Counted from the first letter of the stretch, positions 1 to 5,767 are shown. The stretch: DNA of 6,723 bases from JAQGHR01 sp031411935 (GCA_031411935.1 JANOBY010000134.1:1-6723); one strand, 5' to 3'. Notes: generated by a model from the letters alone, not told the origin. Numbers and translations: made by a program.

Positions 1-431
1 GTCCAGGTCAGCAAGACCGCCGCGGCGATGTCAAAAATGGGTTCTGTGGGAATTGGCACGCCGATCCAGCGCAGGTCCACCTCCAGGAGACACATCCCGA
101 TGACCACGAGGCAGGCGACCGCCCCCGGTTGGCGGATCAAGTCTCTCCACGCCGGTCTGGGCTTGCGAAGGCGGAACGCGAGAGCGGCGGGCGTGGTCGC
201 GACCAGCAGGGCCGGCAAAGTCTCTATCAGGATCGTAACCGGCGTCCACCACAGGTAGTCACGGATGTAGATCGCAGGCATGACGGTCGAGAAGAACTTC
301 GGTCGCGGACCGCCGAAATACACGAATCGGATCACGCCCGGCAACTGGGAGAAATACTGAAGGGTCCGCGCGACAACCACGCCTCCGCCGAACAAGACGC
401 ACAGGACGGCCACCCAGGCGACGGCGATCAT
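1..431 (-). CDS. Multi-pass membrane protein of unknown function (C-terminus beyond the left edge)
   Basis: I do not recognise the family. Reading leftward from the ATG at 431-429, the frame stays open for 143 codons to the window edge, so the C-terminus is missing. Hydrophobic segments lie at about residues 3-21, 63-86 and 103-118, and a fourth begins near 132, which suggests an inner-membrane protein with at least three or four helices. Loops between them are basic (RLRKPRPAWRD at 87-97) or aromatic-rich (YLWWTP at 59-64). The start is uncertain. No clear ribosome binding site precedes 431, and the frame is open further upstream into the end of the metallo-beta-lactamase-fold gene, but 431 is the first standard start codon after that gene's stop at 502. 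It follows that gene by 70 bases on the same strand and may be the last member of the leftward gene run. Confidence 0.6.
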   Translation of the reverse strand, partial: MIAVAWVAVLCVLFGGGVVVARTLQYFSQLPGVIRFVYFGGPRPKFFSTVMPAIYIRDYLWWTPVTILIETLPALLVATTPAALAFRLRKPRPAWRDLIRQPGAVACLVVIGMCLLEVDLRWIGVPIPTEPIFDIAAAVLLTW

Positions 432-501
432 CGCGTCGCCCAGGGCGAACCGCCGGCTGGCTAATCTCGGGGCCTCGGGCGGGGCCCCTCGGTCCTCGTG
501 G

Positions 502-1548
502 TTAACGTGACTCGAACCGGGTGGGCTTGCCGCTGGCTCCGATGCTGACCTCGAAGGAGCTTCCATCGGGCGCGACCTCCACCTTGATGAACTCGCCGCC
601 CTTGGGGTCGGTGTTGGCGATGATCGGGGCGTTGTCGTCGGGCCCGGTGGCCGCGTTCTTGTGCAGGGCGTAGAAGCCCTTGAGCGAGGGCAAGGTCTTG
701 AGGAGCTTCACGGTCGCGGCGGCTCCCCCCTTGCGAGGGCCGTTGTCCATCACGGCCACGGTGGGCTCGATCGTCTTCACGAGCAGGGGATGGTTCGAGA
801 TGTCCATCCCGTGGTGGGTGACCTGGAACAGGTCCACCTGACCGATCAGGTTGAACGGGCAAACGAGCTGCTTTTCGATGTTCCAGGTGAGGTCGCCGCA
901 GTCCAGGAACTGGAACTTGTCGAGCGAGAACAGGATCGTGAGGCTGCGCGCGTTGTCGCTGCCGTCCACGGGCTTGTCGGCGGGGGCGGATTCGCAGAGT
1001 TCGTTCGCGGCGAGCCGGGTGCCGGGATAGCGTACGTCGGAGTCGATGATCTTCGTGCCCGAGGTCAGGACGAGGGCTTGCAGCCCCTCGATGGGCAGCT
1101 TGTCGCCGACCTTCAGCGCGGTCCGCTTGCCCTGGCTGGCCTTGCGATAGGCGAGGCCGAGCGGGTCGTTGGTCTTCGGGCCGTCGGGATAGTCGAGCCC
1201 TTCGGTCCTGTCTTCGGGAAGGCCGCGATCCCAGAAGTGGCCGATCTCGACGAGCTTCGACAGGCCTGCCACTCCGCCGAAGTGGTCCATGTGCCAGTGG
1301 GTGGTCACGAGGTGGTCGAGCTTCTGAAGCTTCGCCACGTCCTTCAAAACGTGGACGATGCGCTTGGGGTCGCGGTCGTCGCGGCCGGGCCATCCGGAGT
1401 CGATCAGGACGGATTCCCCCTTGGGCGTGACCACGAGCGTGGCCGCGCCTCCGTCCACGTCGATGAAGTAGATTTGCAGGCCGCGGGGCGTGTCGGCCCG
1501 GGCCTCGCCGAGGAGCAGGGACAGGGCCAGGATCGCGAAGAGTTTCAT
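502..1548 (-). CDS. Secreted ComEC/Rec2-type metallo-beta-lactamase-fold hydrolase
   Basis: This is a 348-residue metallo-beta-lactamase-fold protein resembling the hydrolase domain of ComEC/Rec2, without that protein's membrane-channel parts. An N-terminal signal peptide is visible (residues 1-18, hydrophobic core FAILALSLLLG ending ARA), so it should act outside the cytoplasm. The zinc-site motif is THWHMDHFGG, with His84, His86, Asp88 and His89. An early VLIDSGWPG (47-55) and later FLDCGDLTW (214-222) and THHGMDIS (244-251) fit the remaining conserved blocks of the fold. ComEC-like domains can act as DNA-degrading or phosphodiester hydrolases, but the substrate here cannot be told. The start at 1548 lies 12 bases after the stop of the SnoaL-like gene, so the two are probably co-transcribed and perhaps translationally coupled; the ribosome binding site is weak. 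Fold assignment is strong; biological role unknown. Confidence 0.87.
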   Translation of the reverse strand: MKLFAILALSLLLGEARADTPRGLQIYFIDVDGGAATLVVTPKGESVLIDSGWPGRDDRDPKRIVHVLKDVAKLQKLDHLVTTHWHMDHFGGVAGLSKLVEIGHFWDRGLPEDRTEGLDYPDGPKTNDPLGLAYRKASQGKRTALKVGDKLPIEGLQALVLTSGTKIIDSDVRYPGTRLAANELCESAPADKPVDGSDNARSLTILFSLDKFQFLDCGDLTWNIEKQLVCPFNLIGQVDLFQVTHHGMDISNHPLLVKTIEPTVAVMDNGPRKGGAAATVKLLKTLPSLKGFYALHKNAATGPDDNAPIIANTDPKGGEFIKVEVAPDGSSFEVSIGASGKPTRFESR

Positions 1549-1560
1549 GACCGGCTCGCT

Positions 1561-2106
1561 TCACTTTTTGGGGAGGTACTCGGTCGGGATCGGGTTGGTG
1601 GGGGTCTCGCGATCCCAGTAGATGGTCACGACCCACCAGCGGGTCCCGTCGTTCATGAGCTGGAAGCTGTTGATCCCGCGGTCGAACGGCTTCCCGTCCT
1701 TCTCGTGCTTCGATTCGTAGGAGCTGAAGGCGTGCGTGACCGCGCCGAACTGCTCGGTCTTGCGGGCGATCTCGGTCTCGTAGAAGCCCATCTCCTCCAT
1801 ATTCGCGGAGGCGGACTTCACGAAGTCCTCGACGGACAGCGTGCGGGTGACGGTCTTCCCATCCCTCGTCCGGACGACCGGGATCAGGCGGGCGTCGGGG
1901 ACGAACAACGACCGGAATCGGTCCCAGTCGCGTTCCTGCCCCTTCTCGCCCGAGATCACGTCGTAAAGCGCCGCGATGATCGCGTCGGCGGACTTCACGT
2001 CCTCGGGTTTGGCCCCGGGGGCTTCGATTTTCGGCTCCTGCACGCGGGCATCGAGCCCACCGAGGAGGCTCATTGCGACAAGGGCCAAGGCGATGCGGCG
2101 CGTCAT
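1561..2106 (-). CDS. Secreted SnoaL/NTF2-like domain protein
   Basis: This is a 181-residue protein with a signal peptide (MTRR followed by a hydrophobic stretch at residues 5-18, likely cleavage around residue 20) and a single NTF2-like alpha+beta domain. Family features seen are an N-terminal helix with IIAALYDVISG (43-53), the WDRFRSLFVPDARLIP segment (61-76), which is typical of SnoaL-like proteins, and a C-terminal strand WWVVTIYWDRE (157-167). Such folds serve as small enzymes, ligand binders or dimerisation modules; no specific reaction can be assigned. The start at 2106 is chosen over longer in-frame options because AGGAG lies 9 bases upstream (2120-2116) and a signal peptide begins exactly there. 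The longer reading would be arginine- and proline-rich and would run antiparallel into coding sequence. It follows the mtdC-like gene by 35 bases and precedes the metallo-beta-lactamase-fold gene by 12. Confidence 0.82.
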   Translation of the reverse strand: MTRRIALALVAMSLLGGLDARVQEPKIEAPGAKPEDVKSADAIIAALYDVISGEKGQERDWDRFRSLFVPDARLIPVVRTRDGKTVTRTLSVEDFVKSASANMEEMGFYETEIARKTEQFGAVTHAFSSYESKHEKDGKPFDRGINSFQLMNDGTRWWVVTIYWDRETPTNPIPTEYLPKK

Positions 2107-2141
2107 GGGAGAGGGCTCCTCGGCCGACGACCGATGCCATC

Positions 2142-3020
2142 CTAGGCCAGAGATCGGCCGATGGCCAGGCACTGCTCGGCGTCGATGATCTTGTCGTTCG
2201 CGGTGAAAAGCTGCCGGATGGCTTCCTTGTGGATCTTCATCTTGGACCCCCCCACGCCGAGCGCGCCCCAGGCGAGCACCCCGCCCAGGTCCTTGCCCCG
2301 GTCGGCGGCCTCCACGCCCTCGATCCCGAGCGGGGGGACGGCGTTGAGGTCGACCAGGACCTTCAGGGACGAGGCTTTCCATACGGATTGCGGCAGGAGC
2401 ATCACGCCCGCGGCGCCCGCGGCGATGACCACGTCGGCCCCCGCGATGCCTCGTTCGAGATCGCCGGGGTCGGCGGTGGCGAAGCTCTCAGAGTCCTTGC
2501 CGGTCGAGCCCTTGAGCAGGGACGACGTGGCCTGGGCCTTGTCGAGCCGTCGGGACCCCACGCGTACGTTGACCGAGCCTTCGAGGCCGAGCAGGAGCCG
2601 GGCCACACGCTGGCCGACCGGGCCGGTGGCGGCGAGGACCGCGACGGTCGCGCCGTCGATCGAGCCCCGCGTGCGGGTCGCGCCGTCGATCGAGGCGAGC
2701 ACGGCGGCGGCGGCGGTGGTGTTGCAGCCGTTGGCGTCGAAGAGGACGGACACGCGGAATGGGCCGAAGAAGGTCTTGTTCACGGCTCTTAAGAGGGCCT
2801 CGCCGGCGCTCACGTCGGAGCCCCCCACGAAGATCGCGGTGGACTTCAGATCCGAGGTCCCTCGGGTGAAGAGCGCCCCGTGCACGAGGTCGCGGACGCC
2901 CTCGGGGGTCACCCCTCCGTGGCGGAACAGGTGATTCACGCCCGAATCCACGGCCACCACGGCGTCAAACACGCTGGGCTGGGGGTCGGTGTCGAGCTGG
3001 AGCAGAATCGTGGGCTTCAT
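2142..3020 (-). CDS. mtdC: NADP-dependent methylene-tetrahydromethanopterin dehydrogenase, MtdA/MtdB/MtdC class
   Basis: This 292-residue cytoplasmic enzyme is predicted to oxidise methylene-(dephospho)H4MPT to methenyl-H4MPT with reduction of NAD(P), the step after Fae in formaldehyde oxidation. The N-terminal substrate domain carries IFVGGSDVSAGEALL (63-77), KTFFGPFRVSVLFDANGCNTTAAAA (around 82-106). The Rossmann part starts with VAVLAATGPVGQRVA (126-140), the MtdA-type GxGPVG nucleotide loop with Ala in place of the first Gly. It ends with the WGALGVGGSKMKIHK block. Published work on Gemmata defined MtdC as an NADP-preferring class close to MtdA but acting like MtdB. The planctomycete context favours that name, though mtdB cannot be excluded without a tree. 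Odd point: residues 110-115 and 120-125 are both SIDGAT, from a duplicated DNA segment just before the Rossmann loop. It lies 120 bases downstream of fae, separated by a palindrome, and has only a weak GGA ribosome binding site. Confidence 0.88.
   Translation of the reverse strand: MKPTILLQLDTDPQPSVFDAVVAVDSGVNHLFRHGGVTPEGVRDLVHGALFTRGTSDLKSTAIFVGGSDVSAGEALLRAVNKTFFGPFRVSVLFDANGCNTTAAAAVLASIDGATRTRGSIDGATVAVLAATGPVGQRVARLLLGLEGSVNVRVGSRRLDKAQATSSLLKGSTGKDSESFATADPGDLERGIAGADVVIAAGAAGVMLLPQSVWKASSLKVLVDLNAVPPLGIEGVEAADRGKDLGGVLAWGALGVGGSKMKIHKEAIRQLFTANDKIIDAEQCLAIGRSLA
2646..2694. repeat. In-frame direct repeat inside the mtdC-like gene, period 30 bases
   Basis: Two identical 19-base copies lie at 2646-2664 and 2676-2694. 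The 30-base period equals ten codons, so the repeat is in frame and encodes SIDGAT twice, separated by RTRG, in the linker between the substrate domain and the Rossmann domain. It looks like a local tandem duplication whose second half has diverged, although convergence in GC-rich sequence is possible. Confidence 0.7.
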
Positions 3021-3044
3021 CGAATCGATCCACGGAAAACGGAA

Positions 3045-3129
3045 CGATCCGCAGATGACGCAGAGGAACGCAGATGGAAAATGAGAATTCTCCTTTTAAT
3101 CTGCGTGAATCTGCGTCATCTGCGGATCG
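3045..3129. repeat. 85-base palindromic REP-like element between fae and the mtdC-like gene
   Basis: The outer arms 3045-3064 and 3110-3129 are perfect 20-base inverted complements. After a 3-base mismatch the pairing resumes for 8 bases (3068-3075 with 3099-3106), and the centre is a 10-base palindrome GAGAATTCTC (3083-3092). The arms are built from six copies of a heptamer: CGCAGAT at 3050, CGCAGAG at 3059 and CGCAGAT at 3069, and ATCTGCG at 3099, 3109 and 3118, spaced 9-10 bases. As RNA in the leftward transcript it would form one long hairpin starting 11 bases after the fae stop codon. That position suits an mRNA stabiliser, a partial terminator or a dispersed repeat. There is no U-tract of terminator type and no gene inside. 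Similar CTGCG-type palindromes recur in many bacterial intergenic regions, as I recall them. Confidence 0.9.
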
Positions 3130-3140
3130 ATGCTTTTCAA

Positions 3141-3641
3141 TCAGGCGAACGGGTGCTTGGCGGTGTCCTTCTGGGCCACGACCTCGGCGGCGGTGGGCGA
3201 GCCCTTCATGGCGCTCTTGATGGCCATGACTGTGGCCTCGTGGTTGAACTTGAGGATCAGGGCGTTGTCCTCGGCCTGGGGGTGGATGAACACACCGCAG
3301 ACGATCACGAGGTCCTCGGCCTTGTCCTGGGGGATCGTGCCGTCGGCCACGCAGTCGGCCACGGCCTTGGCCACGGCGTACTGGGCGGGGCCGAACATCT
3401 GCACGGCCTGCTTCATGCCCTTGATCGTGACCTTGGTGATCAGGACGGTGGCGGGCTTGACGGCCAGGTTCGGGGTGAGCACGGCCAGCAGGTTGGTGTG
3501 GCCGTTGGACTGATTCGCCAGGGCGTTGGCGAACGCGACGCCCACGGGGCCGGTCTTGGTCCCGATCAGGAGGTCGATGTGGGCAATCTCGTTGCCCTCG
3601 CCCACGAGGGCCTCGCCGATGAGCATCGTGTGGTCGGCCAT
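3141..3641 (-). CDS. fae: Formaldehyde-activating enzyme Fae
   Basis: Fae catalyses condensation of formaldehyde with (dephospho)tetrahydromethanopterin to methylene-H4MPT in the cytoplasm. It is the entry step of H4MPT-linked formaldehyde oxidation or detoxification. The 166 residues match the usual length of stand-alone Fae (about 170), with no Hps fusion. Diagnostic blocks are present in order: IGEALVGEGNEIAHIDL (8-24), whose His21 corresponds to the histidine proposed as the catalytic acid, then LLAVLTPNLAVKP, KVTIKGMKQAVQMFGPAQYAVA, GVFIHPQAEDNA and the C-terminal HPFA. The start at 3641 is chosen because the family begins here; the open frame runs much further upstream but only as low-complexity translation. 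GGAG lies about 13 bases upstream, a slightly long spacing. The next gene on the strand acts on the Fae product. Identification is very secure. Confidence 0.97.
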   Translation of the reverse strand: MADHTMLIGEALVGEGNEIAHIDLLIGTKTGPVGVAFANALANQSNGHTNLLAVLTPNLAVKPATVLITKVTIKGMKQAVQMFGPAQYAVAKAVADCVADGTIPQDKAEDLVIVCGVFIHPQAEDNALILKFNHEATVMAIKSAMKGSPTAAEVVAQKDTAKHPFA

Positions 3642-3752
3642 GGTCGCGCGCGTCTCCGGTGTCGAGGAAAGGAAGCGAAGGTCGGGTCGGTCTCGAGGCC
3701 GCGAAAAATCGCCTGCGCCTGCGCAGGGGGGCGGCCGTCGAGGTGGCCCAGC

Positions 3753-3780
3753 ATCATAACACCCGCACCGGAGTCCGCAA
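3753..3780 (-). promoter_or_regulatory. Candidate sigma70-type promoter for fae (extended -10)
   Basis: Read on the minus strand, TTGCGG (3780-3775) is followed after 16 bases by TATGAT (3758-3753), which is preceded by TGT, giving an extended -10 element. This would put the transcript start near 3746 and leave a fae leader of about 105 bases. The leader contains the palindrome CCTGCGCAGG (3718-3727) and a small GCGA-AAAA-TCGC hairpin (3701-3712). It is the best match on this strand in the divergent region, but it is judged by eye only. Confidence 0.4.
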
Positions 3781-3923
3781 CCCCTCCGGGTGCGTCCGGG
3801 ACGGCTCCCGTCGCCGCGATCTCGTTGACGCCACGGGCCGGGGGCGTAGCCCTCAGAGCGTCTCGGGTCGAGAGATCCCCCCGATCCTGGGTTCGGATCC
3901 TGAAAGTTTTCGCAAAACAAAGG

Positions 3924-3952
3924 TTGTTCCGGCGCGTCGGACCTGATTGAAT
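3924..3952 (+). promoter_or_regulatory. Candidate promoter for the DUF6370-like gene
   Basis: TTGTTC (3924-3929) and TTGAAT (3947-3952) are separated by 17 bases, and a TGA triplet just before the second hexamer resembles an extended -10. The AT-rich stretch 3901-3922 immediately upstream could act as an UP element. The predicted start near 3959 would leave a leader of about 109 bases. The -10 matches consensus at only four of six positions, so this is tentative. Confidence 0.33.
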
Positions 3953-4067
3953 ATCGCCTGAGACAGGGTTCGGCCTCCACGGTCGGGTCGGTCGCGCGCC
4001 CTCCAAGGGCCGCCTCCGGGGTCCTTGTCTGTCCCGCTCCATGTTCTTTCCTACCAGGAGAATGGCG

Positions 4068-4409
4068 ATGCGCAAGTTCTTCCCGATTCTGGCCGTCCTC
4101 GGCCTCTTCCTCGGCGCCACCGCGACCGTCCTGGCCGCCACCGCCGAGGAGAAGACGATCTCCGGCGACGCCACCTGCGCCAAGTGCTCGCTGAAGGAAG
4201 CCAAGACCTGCCAGAACGTGGTTCTGGTCAAGGAAGGCGACAAAGAAGTCAAGTTCTACATGGACATGACCAACAAGCTCGCCAAGGACAACCACGCCAA
4301 GGCCGGTTTCTGCCAGAGCGACAAGAAGGTCAAGGTCACCGGCGAAGTGACCGAGAAGGACGGCAAGAAGTTCATCGCCCCGACGAAGATCGAAGTCGTC
4401 GAGGACTGA
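4068..4409 (+). CDS. Small secreted cysteine-containing protein, DUF6370-like
   Basis: This 113-residue exported protein has a clear signal peptide (MRKFFPILAVLGLFLGATATVLA, cleavage near residue 23-24). The mature part is lysine- and glutamate-rich with four cysteines: a CAKC motif (Cys37, Cys40), Cys48 and Cys82, plus His76. The order (GDATCAKCSLKEAKTCQ, then a strand-rich VKVTGEVTEKDGKKFIAPTKIEVVED tail) resembles the DUF6370 family of short planctomycete-type secreted proteins; function unknown. The paired cysteines could form disulfides or bind a metal, which is inference. Three in-frame ATGs are available (4041, 4062, 4068). I choose 4068 because AGGAG (4056-4060) sits 7 bases before it, while 4062 would leave only one base. 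It diverges from fae and ends before a strong terminator, so it is probably a single-gene transcript. Confidence 0.8.
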   Translation: MRKFFPILAVLGLFLGATATVLAATAEEKTISGDATCAKCSLKEAKTCQNVVLVKEGDKEVKFYMDMTNKLAKDNHAKAGFCQSDKKVKVTGEVTEKDGKKFIAPTKIEVVED

Positions 4410-4436
4410 GCCCCGCCCCGTCCCGCTAATTTCACG

Positions 4437-4486
4437 AGCCCGGACCCTCGGCCAGTGCGCCAGGGGCCCGGGCTTTCTCTTTTTTC
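4437..4486 (+). terminator. Rho-independent terminator after the DUF6370-like gene
   Basis: AGCCCGG (4437-4443) pairs perfectly with CCGGGCT (4468-4474). After one mismatch, CCC (4445-4447) pairs with GGG (4464-4466). A T-rich run (4474-4485, TTTCTCTTTTTT) follows directly. It lies 28 bases after the stop codon and only 15 bases before the next gene's proposed start, so that gene needs read-through or its own promoter overlapping the hairpin. Confidence 0.85.
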
Positions 4487-4500
4487 GGAAGCTTCCCGCG

Positions 4501-5652
4501 TTGAGCCCCTCGCCTCCCCTGATGATCGTCGGGGCCAGCGTCCGATCCGCGGCCCTCTCGGCCTTGCGTGCCGGCGTGCGGCCCCTCGCGCGCGACCTCT
4601 TCGGCGATCGCGACCTGCACGGGACCGACACGCCCCTGGAGGCGATCGGCCCGGCCCTATACCCGCTCGGGTTCGAGGCCGAGGTCGCCAACAGCCCCCC
4701 CGGCTGCCCCTGGATCTACACCGGGGCCCTGGAGAATCATCCCGAGCTGATCGACCGCATGGCCAGGCTCCGCCCCCTGTGGGGAGTCTCGGGCGATGCG
4801 TTGCGAGCCTGCCGAGACCCGCTGGCCGTGGCCCGGGCGATGGCCTCGCGGGGCCTGCCCGCGCCCGGCGTGCGGCTCTCGGCCGAGGGCGTGCCTCGCG
4901 ACGGTTCGTGGCTGGGCAAGCCCCTGGCCTCCGCCGGAGGGCGTCAGGTCCGGCCGTGGGTCGAGGGATCCGTCGCCTCCGCCCGCCCTCTCTATTTTCA
5001 GGAGAGGATCGACGGCACGAGCCTGGCCGCCCTGTTTGTCGCCGACCGTCGTGAAGTCGCGCTGATGGGCGTGACCCGCCAGAGGCTTAGCCGCGGCGAT
5101 CATCCGTTCGCCTACGAGGGCAGCCTCGGCCCTTGGCCGATCTCGGGACGGGCCCGCGAGGGGATCGTGGCCATGGGCCAGGGGCTTGCCGGCGAGTTCG
5201 GAGTGCTCGGCCTGTTCGGGGTGGACCTGATCCTCACCCCCGAGGACGATCCTTACCTCGTCGAGGTCAACCCGAGGTACACGGCGTCGGTCGAGGTGCT
5301 GGAGTTGGCCACGGGCCGATCGCTTTTGAGGGATCATGCGCGGGCCTTCGGCGCGAACCTGGGGGCGTTCGGGCGACCGCGAGCCCATCCGCCCGCGTTC
5401 GTGGGCAAGGCGATCCTCTTCGCCGAGAGCCGAGGCACCCTCCCGGCGATCGATTCGTGGCGGGCTCGATTCTCCTCCGCGGGTTCGTTCGCGGTCCCCG
5501 ATGTGGCCGACATCCCCGCCGTGGGCCAGACCTTCGACGCGGGCGACCCGGTGCTCACGGTCCTGTGCCGTGGGTCGAGCCTCGAACGGTGCGACACGAG
5601 GCTTGAGCGCCACCTCGAACGGTGGAAGTCGAGGCTGGTCCAGGAGCGATGA
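4501..5652 (+). CDS. ATP-grasp ligase-like protein, candidate H4MPT-cofactor biosynthesis gene
   Basis: This 383-residue protein has an ATP-grasp fold of the carboxylate-amine ligase type, resembling the archaeal/methylotroph group I remember as COG2232. The N-terminal pre-ATP domain has MIVGASVRSAALSALRAG (from residue 8). The ATP-binding lysine region is KPLASAGGRQVR (from Lys140), followed by YFQERIDGTSLAALFV (165-180). The metal-binding end of the fold is GLFGVDLIL and YLVEVNPRYTAS, with Glu255 and Asn257. Such enzymes join a carboxylate to an amine using ATP; substrates are not visible. ATP-grasp genes of this kind occur in H4MPT C1 clusters, so a role in making the pterin cofactor is plausible but inferred. 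The start is TTG at 4501 with GGAAG 9 bases upstream (4487-4491); ATG at 4522 would also keep the domain but lacks a ribosome binding site. Confidence 0.83.
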   Translation: MSPSPPLMIVGASVRSAALSALRAGVRPLARDLFGDRDLHGTDTPLEAIGPALYPLGFEAEVANSPPGCPWIYTGALENHPELIDRMARLRPLWGVSGDALRACRDPLAVARAMASRGLPAPGVRLSAEGVPRDGSWLGKPLASAGGRQVRPWVEGSVASARPLYFQERIDGTSLAALFVADRREVALMGVTRQRLSRGDHPFAYEGSLGPWPISGRAREGIVAMGQGLAGEFGVLGLFGVDLILTPEDDPYLVEVNPRYTASVEVLELATGRSLLRDHARAFGANLGAFGRPRAHPPAFVGKAILFAESRGTLPAIDSWRARFSSAGSFAVPDVADIPAVGQTFDAGDPVLTVLCRGSSLERCDTRLERHLERWKSRLVQER

Positions 5653-5695
5653 GGAGCGGGATCCGGGGATCGGGGGGCGTTGCGTGCAGGGGTGG

Positions 5696-5720
5696 GGCCT
5701 CGTCCCCGGTGGACGGGGCC
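5696..5720 (+). terminator. Strong hairpin between the ATP-grasp and DUF4190-like genes, possible terminator
   Basis: GGCCTCGTCC (5696-5705) pairs with GGACGGGGCC (5711-5720) over ten base pairs, including one G-U, around a five-base loop. No T-run follows; instead TAGAAT (5723-5728) comes directly after and looks like a -10 element for the next gene, though no good -35 is seen. It may be a non-canonical terminator, a leader structure or both. Confidence 0.4.
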
Positions 5721-5767
5721 GTTAGAATGACGTCGAGGTGAGTTCCGCATTTCCTTGAGATTCCACC

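Larger units (their letters stand above)
3642..4067. other. Divergent intergenic region between fae and the DUF6370-like gene
   Basis: I see no convincing gene in this 426-base stretch; translations in every frame are arginine- and proline-rich. It contains candidate promoters for both directions, an AT-rich patch at 3901-3922 with the inverted repeat GTTTT-CGC-AAAAC (3906-3918), the palindrome CCTGCGCAGG (3718-3727), and two perfect copies of GGTCGGGTCGGTC (3680-3692 and 3981-3993) flanking the middle of the region. Any of these could be a regulator site shared by the two genes, but none matches an operator I know. Confidence 0.55.

Noticed and set aside
461..2140. A 559-codon open frame on the minus strand overlapping two genes
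   Set aside because: Its translation is arginine- and proline-rich throughout with no signal or motif, while the other frame of the same strand gives two clean signal-peptide proteins with domain motifs.
661..2145. A 494-codon open frame on the plus strand
   Set aside because: It is antisense to the metallo-beta-lactamase-fold and SnoaL-like genes, shows no domain, and is a typical long antisense frame of high-GC DNA.
3045..3129. CRISPR-like reading of the repeated CGCAGAT heptamers
   Set aside because: The units are 7 bases at 9-10-base spacing in inverted halves, with no spacers or 25-40-base direct repeats.
3890..3900. GGTTCGGATCC resembles a tRNA T-arm
   Set aside because: No acceptor, D-arm or anticodon stem could be built around it on either strand; probably a chance match.
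3642..4691. Upstream extension of the fae frame to 516 codons, suggesting a fusion protein
   Set aside because: The extra sequence is low-complexity, runs antisense through the DUF6370-like gene and its terminator, and Fae proteins begin at the ATG at 3641.
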